Source: Pseudoalteromonas sp. MEBiC 03607 (GTDB taxonomy: Bacteria; Pseudomonadota; Gammaproteobacteria; Enterobacterales; Alteromonadaceae). From it: a stretch of 64,000 nucleotides of DNA. The position numbers and the translations under genes were made by a program. Below, piece after piece: positions 1 to 8,390 of the stretch (position 1 is the first letter of the stretch; each line of letters starts with the position of its first letter). A model generated the notes under the pieces. The model was not told the origin of the DNA and made no database searches. It saw only the letters and a program-made list of their open reading frames with translations. The stretch is taken from positions 3,231,501-3,295,500 of the forward strand of contig NZ_SRRY01000001.1 of NCBI RefSeq assembly GCF_004792295.1, read 5' to 3'.

Positions 1-242
1 TCCATCGACGTATACGGTGTAGCACGTTGTTTAATGATCTCTGGCCATACATTTAATGACTCAAATAAGCCCTGACTAGCTAGGCTTAATGCGCTCACGC
101 GAAGTGCGTAATCATCACCCGGTAAAGTTTGATTTTTACTCGCATCAATCACCACAACGCTGATATCTGCTTTTGCTAAACCGAGTGCTAGCGTAAGGCC
201 AACACAGCCACCACCGACAATACAAACTTGTGCTTGTTTCAT
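1..242 (-). CDS. ubiI: UbiI/VisC-type FAD-dependent ubiquinone hydroxylase (N-terminal part, runs off window)
   Basis: Only the first 80 or so codons are present; the gene continues beyond the left edge. The protein starts MKQAQVCIVGGGCVGLTLAL, a Rossmann FAD-binding motif (GxGxxG variant GGGCVG), then an acidic residue after the second strand (VVVIDAS). In gammaproteobacteria the gene after ubiH is ubiI (visC), a flavin monooxygenase that hydroxylates the ubiquinone ring at C5. The start ATG overlaps the ubiH stop by four bases (ATGA), so the two are translationally coupled. Product assigned from synteny plus the FAD motif; another UbiH/COQ6 family member is possible because the C-terminal half is not visible. 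Confidence 0.8.
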   Translation of the reverse strand, partial: MKQAQVCIVGGGCVGLTLALGLAKADISVVVIDASKNQTLPGDDYALRVSALSLASQGLFESLNVWPEIIKQRATPYTSM

Positions 243-1420
243 ATCCGTTTACCTTGCTTAACCTGACCCATAAGCTGTTTTGCCAGTGGGGTTTTTAACG
301 AGGAGAATAAATCCATTGAGAAAAGACCAATGCTGCGACCAAGCGCAAGCAATCGTGATGAGTTTGAGAACAAACGCACTAGGCTGTCTGTGAGTGTCAT
401 CACGGTAGTAATATCTTTACTGCGAGTTTGGCTGTAATAACGAGTAAAAGCGTAATCACCAAGGTCGCTTCTATTTGCCATATCACACAATAATTGCACA
501 TCACGTAGGCCTAAATTAAAGCCCTGTCCGGCAATTGGGTGGATTGCATGGCCAGCATTACCAATTAATACTGTACGGTGGTTGCTCAGTGATTCTGCTT
601 TACCGTAAACAAGCGGATAACTTGCACGCATACCCACTTTACTAAATGAGCCACCGCAATAACCAAATGCTTTTTGCAGCGCAGCTAAAAAGGCATCGTC
701 TTCAAGTGCCATATGGTGCTCAATTTGCTCAGGCTCCATACACCATACCAGTGAGTATCGGTTGTTACTCATTGGCAACAGTGCCATTGGGCCGTGCTCG
801 GTAAAACGCTCAAAGGCATGATGATGATGACCACCAGCCACTTCGATGTTGGCAATAATTGCCGCTTGCTGATAAGCGCGAGTATTAAACTCAATATTAG
901 CCAGTTTACGACTTTGCGAATGAGCGCCATCGGCAATCACCACAAGTTTTGCGCTTAACTGCTCGCCAGAGTTTAGCGTGATGATGGCACAGTTGCTTTG
1001 GTATTCAAGCTTGGCAACCGTATCAGGGCAAAACAAACTAACATCTGTACGAGTAAGTTGCTGGTGAAGACTACGCCCAAATGGATTCACTTCAACCACA
1101 TAGCCAAGGGCATCATGACCATATTCTTGGCAATCAATATGCGTTTTACCAAAATGACCACGATCAGATACGGTTACTTTTTCAATCGCTGCTGCAAATG
1201 ACGCTTGGCAATCAAACGCATTGATTGATTTTAAGTACTGAACAGACTGCTGAGCCAGCGCAATGCTTCTATCATCAAAGCTTGGGTGATAGTCTGCGCT
1301 TACTTCATTTGCTTCAATTACAGCGATTGATAACTGATTATTGCTCTGTTTTAGGCCCAGAGCACAACTTGCTCCCGCCATTCCACCGCCGATAATGACA
1401 ACATCAAACTGCTTTGCCAC
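239..1420 (-). CDS. ubiH: 2-octaprenyl-6-methoxyphenyl hydroxylase UbiH
   Basis: 393-residue FAD-dependent monooxygenase of the UbiH/COQ6 family, which hydroxylates a ring carbon during aerobic ubiquinone synthesis at the inner membrane. The N-terminal dinucleotide motif VIIGGGMAGASCALGL (about residues 7-22) and the second FAD motif GNAGHAIHPIAGQGFNLGLRD (about residues 286-306) are intact. Length is normal for the family. It follows pepP by 8 bases and overlaps ubiI by four, the classic ygfB-pepP-ubiH-ubiI operon. UbiH rather than UbiF is chosen from this gene order. Confidence 0.92.
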   Translation of the reverse strand: MAKQFDVVIIGGGMAGASCALGLKQSNNQLSIAVIEANEVSADYHPSFDDRSIALAQQSVQYLKSINAFDCQASFAAAIEKVTVSDRGHFGKTHIDCQEYGHDALGYVVEVNPFGRSLHQQLTRTDVSLFCPDTVAKLEYQSNCAIITLNSGEQLSAKLVVIADGAHSQSRKLANIEFNTRAYQQAAIIANIEVAGGHHHHAFERFTEHGPMALLPMSNNRYSLVWCMEPEQIEHHMALEDDAFLAALQKAFGYCGGSFSKVGMRASYPLVYGKAESLSNHRTVLIGNAGHAIHPIAGQGFNLGLRDVQLLCDMANRSDLGDYAFTRYYSQTRSKDITTVMTLTDSLVRLFSNSSRLLALGRSIGLFSMDLFSSLKTPLAKQLMGQVKQGKRI

Positions 1421-1428
1421 GCTTGCTC

Positions 1429-2754
1429 CTAGCCTTTATTTGCTTGCATCACTGCTTCAATGTCACTAATGGTTTTAGGAACCGAAATGGTCAGGTTTTC
1501 ATGGCCATCTTCAGTGACAAGTAAGTTATCTTCAATACGAATACCGATGCCTTTATATTGCTCTGGTGCTTTTGCATCTTCGCTAATATATAAACCCGGT
1601 TCGATAGTTAGCACCATGCCCGGCTCAAATACGCGCTCTTTTTCATCAAGCTTGTATTCGCCAACATCGTGTACGTCTAATCCTAACCAATGACCAAGAC
1701 CATGCATGTAAAACGCTTTGCATGCTTGGTTTGCCATAAGCTCATCAAGCTCGCCGGTTAAAATGCCTAAATCAATAAGCCCTTGCGTTAATACTGTTGA
1801 GGCTAATTCATTGGCTTTAGATAAACTGCCGCCCGGCTTAACTTGGCTAAATGCTGCTTCTTGGGCTGCTAATACAATGTTGTAAAGCGCCGCTTGTGGT
1901 TCGCTAAATTTGCCATTAATTGGGAAGGTGCGTGTAATATCTGCCGCATAACCTTCAAGTTCACAGCCAGAATCAATTAATACTAAATCGCCATCTTTTA
2001 GCTCAGCATCATTTTGTGTGTAGTGCAAAATGTTGGCGTTGTCGCCACTGCCGACAATCGTGCCATAAGCAGGGTGACGAGCACCATTCATTGCATAATG
2101 ATGATGAAGCTCTGCTTCTAATTGGTATTCAGTTGCGCCTGGTTTGGCAAACTGCATCGCGCGAATATGCCCTTGTGCACTAATTTCGCACGCTGTGCGC
2201 ATAATGTTTAATTCTGCATCAGATTTAAACAAACGCATTTCATGCACTAAACCACGAATGTCTTTAATAGTGTGTGGGGCTTTATAGCCTTTTTTAGGTG
2301 CGCTGCGAAGTGTGCTTAATAAATCCCAAATTTTTGCATCGAAATTTGCGTAAGTACCTTGCGCATAAAATAAAATCTGCTGGCCGTTCACCAAATCTAA
2401 TAATTGTTCATCTAGTTCACTAAGTGGGCACGTTGCGTCGAATAAGTACTCAGATTTAGCTTTTTCGAAGCCAATTCGACGGCCATGCCAAATTTCAGCT
2501 AGTTTGTCTTTGTTACGACAAATAAGCGTACTTGGTGTATCGCTCGACGGGCAAAGCACTAAAACTGCATCTGGTTCGTTAAACCCAGTAAGATAGAAAA
2601 AGTCACTGTCTTGGCGAAATGCATATTCAGTATCACGGCTGCGTGTTACTTCTCCAGCAGCTGGAATAATAGCCACGCTGTTTTTATCCATCATCGCAAG
2701 TAAACGCTCGCGACGGGCTTTAAATTCAGCTTTATCGATAGCAATAGACGACAT
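1429..2754 (-). CDS. pepP: Xaa-Pro aminopeptidase PepP (aminopeptidase P II)
   Basis: 441-residue M24B metallopeptidase that removes the N-terminal residue from peptides with proline in position two. The N-terminal creatinase-like domain is followed by the pita-bread fold with the dimetal ligands: two Asp in LIDSGCELEGYAADITRTF, His in HGLGHWLGLDVHD, Glu in LTIEPGLY and Glu in GIRIEDNLL. Length equals that of the E. coli enzyme. It lies 20 bases after the ygfB-like gene and 8 bases before ubiH, so it is inside one operon. No oddities seen. Confidence 0.95.
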   Translation of the reverse strand: MSSIAIDKAEFKARRERLLAMMDKNSVAIIPAAGEVTRSRDTEYAFRQDSDFFYLTGFNEPDAVLVLCPSSDTPSTLICRNKDKLAEIWHGRRIGFEKAKSEYLFDATCPLSELDEQLLDLVNGQQILFYAQGTYANFDAKIWDLLSTLRSAPKKGYKAPHTIKDIRGLVHEMRLFKSDAELNIMRTACEISAQGHIRAMQFAKPGATEYQLEAELHHHYAMNGARHPAYGTIVGSGDNANILHYTQNDAELKDGDLVLIDSGCELEGYAADITRTFPINGKFSEPQAALYNIVLAAQEAAFSQVKPGGSLSKANELASTVLTQGLIDLGILTGELDELMANQACKAFYMHGLGHWLGLDVHDVGEYKLDEKERVFEPGMVLTIEPGLYISEDAKAPEQYKGIGIRIEDNLLVTEDGHENLTISVPKTISDIEAVMQANKG

Positions 2755-2774
2755 GCTAAACCTCTGTAATTTGA

Positions 2775-3338
2775 TTAGTGAAGGGTCTTTTTAGTACTTT
2801 TTCCTACTGGCTCTTTACCTAGCTCAGCAAAACATAGCAATGCAGAAACACGCACATACTCAATCACTTCGTGCAGTGCTTGGCTGTCTTCTTCGGTCTC
2901 TTCAAACATGGTGTCTAGGCGGGTAATTTCACTAAAGTCGCTGATCACTTCTTTCACATCAGCTGATAACTTGCCGTAATCTTTTTGTTTTAAACCAAAA
3001 CCAAGCATAAAACCCGATACCCAAGATACTAAGCCATTGGCTAAATCGATCAGCGTTTCATCATCGCTTGGTAAAAATAGGTCAAACTGAAATTCTTCAT
3101 CACTAAAACTGGCAACAACCTGAGAATATACATCAGCAAAAAATGCTTTTAAATCTTTACTAAAAGCTTGGCCATCGTTGAATACATCACTTAATAAACC
3201 TAAGTATTCATCGGCTTCAATATTGATGCCACAGGCTAATAAACCACTTATCACACCATGGGCTTCTGACGGTGCGACAAAAATTTCATTTTTTTCTAAT
3301 AACAATTGGGCTTGTTGGTAATCAGGTAACGTGCTCAT
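2775..3338 (-). CDS. ygfB: UPF0149 family protein YgfB
   Basis: 187-residue acidic, mostly helical protein of the YecA/YgfB (UPF0149) family. Family features visible are the N-terminal PSEAHGVISGLLACG stretch (about residues 22-36) and the central LVSWVSGFMLGFGL segment (about residues 103-116). YgfB is the first gene of the operon in E. coli and here too, with pepP following. In Pseudomonas aeruginosa the homologue has a regulatory role in antibiotic resistance; no catalytic residues are evident. The divergent space upstream leads to the 6S RNA gene. Confidence 0.88.
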   Translation of the reverse strand: MSTLPDYQQAQLLLEKNEIFVAPSEAHGVISGLLACGINIEADEYLGLLSDVFNDGQAFSKDLKAFFADVYSQVVASFSDEEFQFDLFLPSDDETLIDLANGLVSWVSGFMLGFGLKQKDYGKLSADVKEVISDFSEITRLDTMFEETEEDSQALHEVIEYVRVSALLCFAELGKEPVGKSTKKTLH

Positions 3339-3530
3339 AACTTTTTCTTTGTTCGGCTAAGTAACGTCATGCTACCACTCGATAAATCGCAACTCCAATT
3401 AATTGTATGATTGAGGTCAAAAAGCAATCTGAAAAGTAAATAAGCAGTTAAAGGTGGGGAAAAACTACGCGAACGATCCGCTTTTTTTGCTTCTATGGTT
3501 TAAGGATTGAAACTTGTCTTATATACTGAA

Positions 3531-3717
3531 GGTGTTCCCTAGGGTGCAGGAGCTTGGTTAAGTCCCTGAGCCGATAAATTTTATGTTAGGGTTTCTGTTC
3601 GTTTACTATTGTGCAAGCTCGGCATGTACCGAGAAGCCTACGGTAGACCGCAGATCCCCGCCCTGAAACCTCAAGGTTTCAGGACTGACACCGGGCACCG
3701 CATACTTGGGGAACACC
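3531..3717 (+). ncRNA. ssrS: 6S RNA (ssrS)
   Basis: About 187-nt RNA whose ends pair: GGTGTTCCC (3531-3539) with GGGAACACC (3709-3717). Inside are the signature blocks of gammaproteobacterial 6S RNA: GTCCCTGAGCCGATA after the closing stem, GCTCGG...CCGAGAAGCCT around the central bubble, and a hairpin CCTGAAACCTCAAGGTTTCAGG on the 3' side. 6S RNA mimics an open promoter and sequesters sigma70 RNA polymerase in stationary phase. A -10-like TATACT lies at 3522-3527. Position next to ygfB matches the E. coli neighbourhood, but zapA, which normally lies between, is absent. Ends are set by pairing, within a few bases. Confidence 0.88.
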
Positions 3718-3721
3718 ATCA

Positions 3722-3742
3722 AGCTATCAGCTATCAGCTATC
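3722..3742. repeat. Heptanucleotide tandem repeat (AGCTATC)3, split by the IS
   Basis: Three perfect copies of AGCTATC end exactly at the left end of the insertion sequence. A fourth copy is at 4993-4999, just past the IS and its 3-bp duplication. Removing the IS and one ATC gives four uninterrupted copies. This is one of several heptamer arrays in the window. Confidence 0.85.
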
Positions 3743-3781
3743 TGATCTGACTCCGATAAAGTAGACACAAGGTTTAATTAA

Positions 3782-4588
3782 CTTGTTCGTACTGCATGGG
3801 ACTTTTATACCCTAGGGTGCCATGCCTTCTTACTGAGTTGTAGTATTTTTCAATATAAAAATACGTTTGTGTTGTCATTTCACTACGACTCAGTTCATTT
3901 AAATTCTTTATCCACTCCTTTTATACTGCGCAAAGAAGCTTTCTGAGCATGCGTTATCCCAGCAGTTGCCTTTTCTAGACATACTCACTGTGACACCTCT
4001 ATTAGTTAACCACTTCACTGTTTCCTTTGCGACATACTGAGCTCCTTGGTCTGAATGAAAGAGCAAATTCGAACCATCAGGTTTACGTGCTGACCATGCT
4101 TTCCTCAGTGTTTTAATAACTAACTCGGCGTTGTTTATACGGCTTGTTACCCAGCCAACAACCTTACGAGAGTACAAGTCAAGGATGACGCATAAATACT
4201 GCCAACCATCTTTACAGCGTACTTGTGTGATATCTGATACCCACACGGTATTTACTGCATCAACATTAAACTGGCGCCGTAATAAATTACTCGCTTTGAT
4301 TGTACCTTCTTTCTTCGAGCGGCTTGTATAGCGTCTTTTACCTGACTTTGAACGATAGCCAACGCTTTGTAATAGTCTCTGCACACGCCCTTTACTGCAA
4401 TCAAAACCATGTGCTACCGCTGCCTCCCAGAGCTTCCTATAACCAGGAATACAGTGCTCTTGGTCGCTGACATACTTTAGAAATTTCAGTAACGAACTGT
4501 TTTCTTTCTGGCGTGTGCTAGGTAATTGCTTTAACCATTTATAGTATCCAGCCGGCGACACAGATAACCAGCTGCACAACTTCTTCAC
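3782..4588 (-). pseudogene. IS3-family transposase OrfB (DDE integrase), C-terminal frameshift
   Basis: Reading from a GTG at 4588, the product has the HTH_21 region and the rve DDE core. The first Asp is in VSDITQV, the second in FHSDQGAQY and the Glu in ACSESFF. The frame ends early at 3908 after QYKRSG. Shifting by one base at about 3918 restores a normal family C terminus (WIKNLNELSR..., then YNSVRRHGTLGYKSP), ending near 3782. One G appears lost (AGGAGTGG for AGGGAGTGG). The DDE residues remain but about 45 C-terminal residues are lost. Upstream of the GTG the frame is open back to orfA, as expected for a -1 fusion. Confidence 0.85.
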
Positions 4589-4629
4589 TGTGCGTTTGGC
4601 GTCTGTGACCTTGTGGATATATTCGAACC

Positions 4630-4959
4630 TTATTCTTTTAGGCTGTCGAAGTAGACCTTCGCCTTTTTTAAAACGTCATTCTCCAACTGAGCATCTTCGA
4701 GTTGCTTCTCAAGCTTGCGAATTTGGCGTTCTAAATCTGTGTATGATTTGTCAGGGCCTTGGTTCTTTAGTGGCTTTGCCGTTTTCTTTTTCGAGGTCAT
4801 GTGACTTCTCCAACTTGATAGCATGTCAGGATGAATACCGTACTTATTAGCGACCATCTTAACTGTATCTGTGGTGTCTAACGACTCTTGAACGACTTTT
4901 ATTTTAAATTCGAGGGAATATCTACGCTGTGACTTTACTTTCATGATTACTGACTCCAA
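4630..4959 (-). CDS. IS3-family transposase OrfA (helix-turn-helix)
   Basis: 109 residues: an N-terminal HTH (RRYSLEFKIKVVQES, then MVANKYGIHPDMLSSWR at about residues 36-52) that binds the IS ends, and a C-terminal leucine-zipper-like coiled coil (LERQIRKLEKQLEDAQLEND, about 76-95). Near its end, AAAAG at 4635-4639 is a plausible -1 slippage site. The -1 frame is open from there into orfB (KRIRFEYIHKVTDAKRTV), which would give the OrfAB fusion transposase. The gene itself looks intact. Confidence 0.88.
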   Translation of the reverse strand: MESVIMKVKSQRRYSLEFKIKVVQESLDTTDTVKMVANKYGIHPDMLSSWRSHMTSKKKTAKPLKNQGPDKSYTDLERQIRKLEKQLEDAQLENDVLKKAKVYFDSLKE

Positions 4960-5030
4960 AAAGGTGTCTACTTTTATGGAGTCAGATCAATCAGCTATCG
5001 AAAATCTTCGATGTAGTTTTTCTCTTATAC

Positions 5031-5290
5031 AAAACTTATTATTCTTATTCGCGCGAAATAAATTTCACGCCTACGGTATTATTTAGTTTCAAGTTATCAA
5101 TACTTTCCCTATATTTCCCTTTACAATAAATTTTAGTTTTCGGCGTTGAAACGCTTCCTACATCTCGAAACTCGTTAACTTAACTCTTTCCTCTTGCTAA
5201 CTCGCTAACTTGTTTGTTTTTCTGATAGCTGACGGCTGAAAGCTGATAGCTCCTGTGTGTTGGGTTTCATTTCACTCTACCCAACACACA
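5031..5290. repeat. Mosaic intergenic repeat, locus 1
   Basis: Gene-free stretch between the IS and the RND operon. It contains modules that recur at five other places in the window: the GCGCGAAATAAATTTCACGC module (about 5050-5076), a CTAACTCGCTAACTTG module, and a degenerate heptamer run reading AGCTGAT-AGCTGAC-GGCTGAA-AGCTGAT (about 5225-5250). It ends in a perfect 12-bp-stem hairpin, TGTGTGTTGGGT (5254-5265) with ACCCAACACACA (5279-5290). The hairpin lies 20 bases past the end of the RND gene and might protect or terminate that transcript, but it has no U-run. Confidence 0.75.
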
Positions 5291-5309
5291 TGTTTTCAAC
5301 CTATCGCCC

Positions 5310-8300
5310 CTACTTAAACCATCCCTGAAAGCGCTCCATTAATAGGTAATTAACTGGCACTAATAACAAGGTGATAAGCGTTGCGAAGATAATCCCAAAG
5401 CCAAGGCTTACCGCCATAGGAATAAGGAATTGTGCTTGCGTTGCTTTTTCAAATAGCAATGGCATTAAACCAATAAAGGTGGTTAAACTGGTTAACATAA
5501 CAGGACGGAAACGTGCCGCCCCAGCAATCTTAACGGTTTCAAGTAAGTCACCGCCTTCTTCACGCTTCTTATTGATAAAATCAACCAGTACGAGTGAGTC
5601 ATTCACTACCACGCCTATCAAGGCTAACATGCCAAGTAAGCTCATAATGGTTAACTCCATACCCATTACCCAGTGCCCCATTACCGCACCTATCATGCCA
5701 AACGGAATAACACTCATCACGATCAATGGCTGGGTATACGACTTAAACGGTATCGCTAATAACGCATAAATAATAAAGAATACAAACACGAGGCCCCAAG
5801 CCAGTGAACCAAATGACTCACGCTGCTCTTTGGCCTCACCTTCGAGTGTGTAATCAACACCTGGGTATTGCACCATTAGCTCATCTAAGTAAGTTTTTAA
5901 GTCTGCTTGTAGTACCGTCATATTGGTATTTGATTTTTCAACATCAGCTGTGACATTCAATGTTCGATAGCGGTCAATACGGTAAATAGACGATGGGCTT
6001 TGCCCCGGCACTAAAGTAGCCACATGCGAAAGCGGCACAGTCCCACCAGCAGGTGTTTTAATAAGTATGTCTTTTAAGTCTGCAACCGAGCGACGCTCTT
6101 CAATCGGTAAGCGTACCATTACCCGCACATCGTCGCGCCCACGTTGAATGCGCTGTACCTGCGCTCCAAAAAACGAGTTACGCACTTGCTGCGATACATC
6201 AACACGGTTTAATCCAAGCGCTAAACCTTGCTCTGTCAGCTCAATTTGCAACTCTTCTTTACCATCTGACATGCTATCGGCTATTTCGTACACAGTTGGA
6301 TACGTCGATAAACGCACTTTAACTTTTTCAGCAACTGCTTCGAGGGTGTCGATTGAGCTACCGCTTAACTGTACATCAATCGGGCTAGATGTTCGGCCAA
6401 ACTCAGCACGGAAAGTGACACTCTCTGCTCCCGGTATAATACCGATAAGATCACGCCATTCGCTGGCAAGTTCTCGTGAGCCTATATCTGATTCACGCTT
6501 TTCTGCTGGCATGATCTCAAATCTAACACTACCGGTATTTGACGAACCACCACGGCCACCTGTGGTTGCCAAAATATTTAGAATTACACTTTGGCCGTCT
6601 TCATCGCGGTATTTGTCTTGTAATTCTTTTGCCTTGTCTGACATTTTAATGACGTATTTATTGGTCACTTCAAACGGTGTTCCGGCAGGGAAAGTTACGG
6701 ATGCACGTACAGTTTCACTAGGAATACGCGGGAAAAAGGTAAATTTAGTCCAACCACTTGTGATCAAGGTAACAATTATTACAAAAATCCCCACAAATAA
6801 GCTAACCGTAGCCATTTTATTCTTTAAAGCTAGATTCAATAATGGTTGGTAATACTTCATTATTGCGTGTTCAAAACCATCAGCAAAACGCTGTTGAAGA
6901 CGCTCTAGTCTCGATGGCTCGCCCTTTTCATGACGTAGCTTCAAGTATTTTAAGTGTGCTGGTAATACAAACTTAGACTCAATCAAAGAGAACAGTAAAA
7001 CCGGAATAACCACGACAGGAATTTGTGCAAAAATGGCGCCTCGAGCACCTTCAATAAAAGCGAGAGGTAAAAATGCCGCAACGGTTGTAAGTACACCAAA
7101 GGTGACTGGAGTTGCCACCTCTTGCGTTCCACGAATAGCGGCTTGCTCACCACTTTCTGCAGTTTTTAAATGGGTATAGACGTTTTCACCGGTCACAATG
7201 GCATCGTCAACAACAATACCGAGTACCAAAATAAAACCAAATAAACTGATAACGTTAAGTGTAATACCAAATATCGGCATCATTAAAAACGCGCCCATGA
7301 ACGACACTGGGATACCAATAAATACCCAAAATGCAATGGCTGGACGCAAGAATAAGGTGAGTAGTGCGAGGACTAAAATTCCGCCCTGAATAGCGTTACT
7401 GGTAAGCGTTGCTATTCGGCTTTTTACAACTTCTGAGTCATCATCCCAATAACTTAACTCAAACCCTTCTGGAAGCTGGCTCTGATGCTCAGTTATGTAA
7501 TTTTTTACCGCATCAGCAACTTCAATCGCACTTTGCGGACCAATACGATACACATCAATAAATGCAGCTTGCTTACCATTAAAGCGAGTGCGAACTGGGG
7601 TTTCTTCAAAATCATCACTAATACGGGCTATATCACCTAAACGAATAATCGTGCCATCAGCTTGGTTTTTTACCACTATATTAGCAAATTCATCTTTGCG
7701 ATAAGCTTGGCCTTTCGAGCGGATGAGTACATCACCCCCTTCTGTTTTTAAGTTACCGGCAGAAACATCAGTACTAGAATTGCGAATTGCTGATGATATG
7801 TCAGCTAAGCTTAAATCATACTGGCGTAAGGTATCTTGGCTCACCTCTATTGCTATTTCGTAATCACGAACCCCACTTAGCTCAACTTGAGTTACACTTG
7901 GTAAACGCAGTAGTTCATCACGCACGGTTTCTGCGTATTCAAGGGTTTCTTTTTCGCCATAAATACTTGAAACAGAAACGGCAATTACTTCTCGCTTCCA
8001 TTCAGCAAGCGAAACTATTGGTTTTTCAGCATCGACGGGAAAGGTGTTAATTGCATCTACTCGGCTTTTAATGTCAGCCAAAAGCTCCCTAGGATCATAC
8101 CCAGTCTCAACTTCAATACTTACCGAAGAAGAACCTTCAGAAGAGCGGCTAGTGATACGCTTAACTCCCTCAAGATCTTGCACCGCTTCTTCTATGCGAA
8201 TTGATACCCCTTTTTCAACATCTTCAGGAGTTGATCCTCGAAGTGATACACTGACACTAATTCGGTCAGACTCAAACGATGGAAACACTTCAAGTGGTAT

Positions 8301-8390
8301 TTGCGTCGAAACGCTAAATAAACCTGCTAATAAAATGCTGATCAGCAATAAGTTTGCTGCAACATGATTCTTTGTAAACCAAGCAATCAT
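5310..8390 (-). CDS. RND efflux transporter, inner-membrane pump subunit
   Basis: 1026-residue AcrB/HAE-1 superfamily protein, a proton-driven multidrug pump with twelve membrane helices and two large periplasmic loops. The TM4 proton-relay motif GIVVDDAIVTGENV with adjacent aspartates is intact, as are the pseudo-repeated second half (GVVVNDSLVLVDFINKKREEG) and the N terminus (MIAWFTKNHVAANLLLISIL). The start ATG shares one base with the stop of the adaptor gene (TAATG), so pump and adaptor are translationally coupled. It is last in an operon of outer-membrane channel, adaptor and pump. Substrate cannot be told from sequence. Confidence 0.93.
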   Translation of the reverse strand: MIAWFTKNHVAANLLLISILLAGLFSVSTQIPLEVFPSFESDRISVSVSLRGSTPEDVEKGVSIRIEEAVQDLEGVKRITSRSSEGSSSVSIEVETGYDPRELLADIKSRVDAINTFPVDAEKPIVSLAEWKREVIAVSVSSIYGEKETLEYAETVRDELLRLPSVTQVELSGVRDYEIAIEVSQDTLRQYDLSLADISSAIRNSSTDVSAGNLKTEGGDVLIRSKGQAYRKDEFANIVVKNQADGTIIRLGDIARISDDFEETPVRTRFNGKQAAFIDVYRIGPQSAIEVADAVKNYITEHQSQLPEGFELSYWDDDSEVVKSRIATLTSNAIQGGILVLALLTLFLRPAIAFWVFIGIPVSFMGAFLMMPIFGITLNVISLFGFILVLGIVVDDAIVTGENVYTHLKTAESGEQAAIRGTQEVATPVTFGVLTTVAAFLPLAFIEGARGAIFAQIPVVVIPVLLFSLIESKFVLPAHLKYLKLRHEKGEPSRLERLQQRFADGFEHAIMKYYQPLLNLALKNKMATVSLFVGIFVIIVTLITSGWTKFTFFPRIPSETVRASVTFPAGTPFEVTNKYVIKMSDKAKELQDKYRDEDGQSVILNILATTGGRGGSSNTGSVRFEIMPAEKRESDIGSRELASEWRDLIGIIPGAESVTFRAEFGRTSSPIDVQLSGSSIDTLEAVAEKVKVRLSTYPTVYEIADSMSDGKEELQIELTEQGLALGLNRVDVSQQVRNSFFGAQVQRIQRGRDDVRVMVRLPIEERRSVADLKDILIKTPAGGTVPLSHVATLVPGQSPSSIYRIDRYRTLNVTADVEKSNTNMTVLQADLKTYLDELMVQYPGVDYTLEGEAKEQRESFGSLAWGLVFVFFIIYALLAIPFKSYTQPLIVMSVIPFGMIGAVMGHWVMGMELTIMSLLGMLALIGVVVNDSLVLVDFINKKREEGGDLLETVKIAGAARFRPVMLTSLTTFIGLMPLLFEKATQAQFLIPMAVSLGFGIIFATLITLLLVPVNYLLMERFQGWFK

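Larger units (their letters stand above)
3743..4989 (-). mobile_element. IS3-family insertion sequence (IS150-like), orfB frameshifted
   Basis: 1247-bp element. Both ends carry the 12-bp inverted repeat TGATCTGACTCC, and similarity continues inward (GTAGACAC about 20 bases in). It is flanked by a 3-bp direct repeat ATC at 3740-3742 and 4990-4992, the size typical of IS3-family target duplications. It encodes orfA and orfB in -1 register. The element landed in a heptamer array 25 bases after the 6S RNA, leaving that RNA intact. The precise target duplication suggests a fairly recent insertion, but orfB is broken, so this copy should need transposase in trans. Confidence 0.92.
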
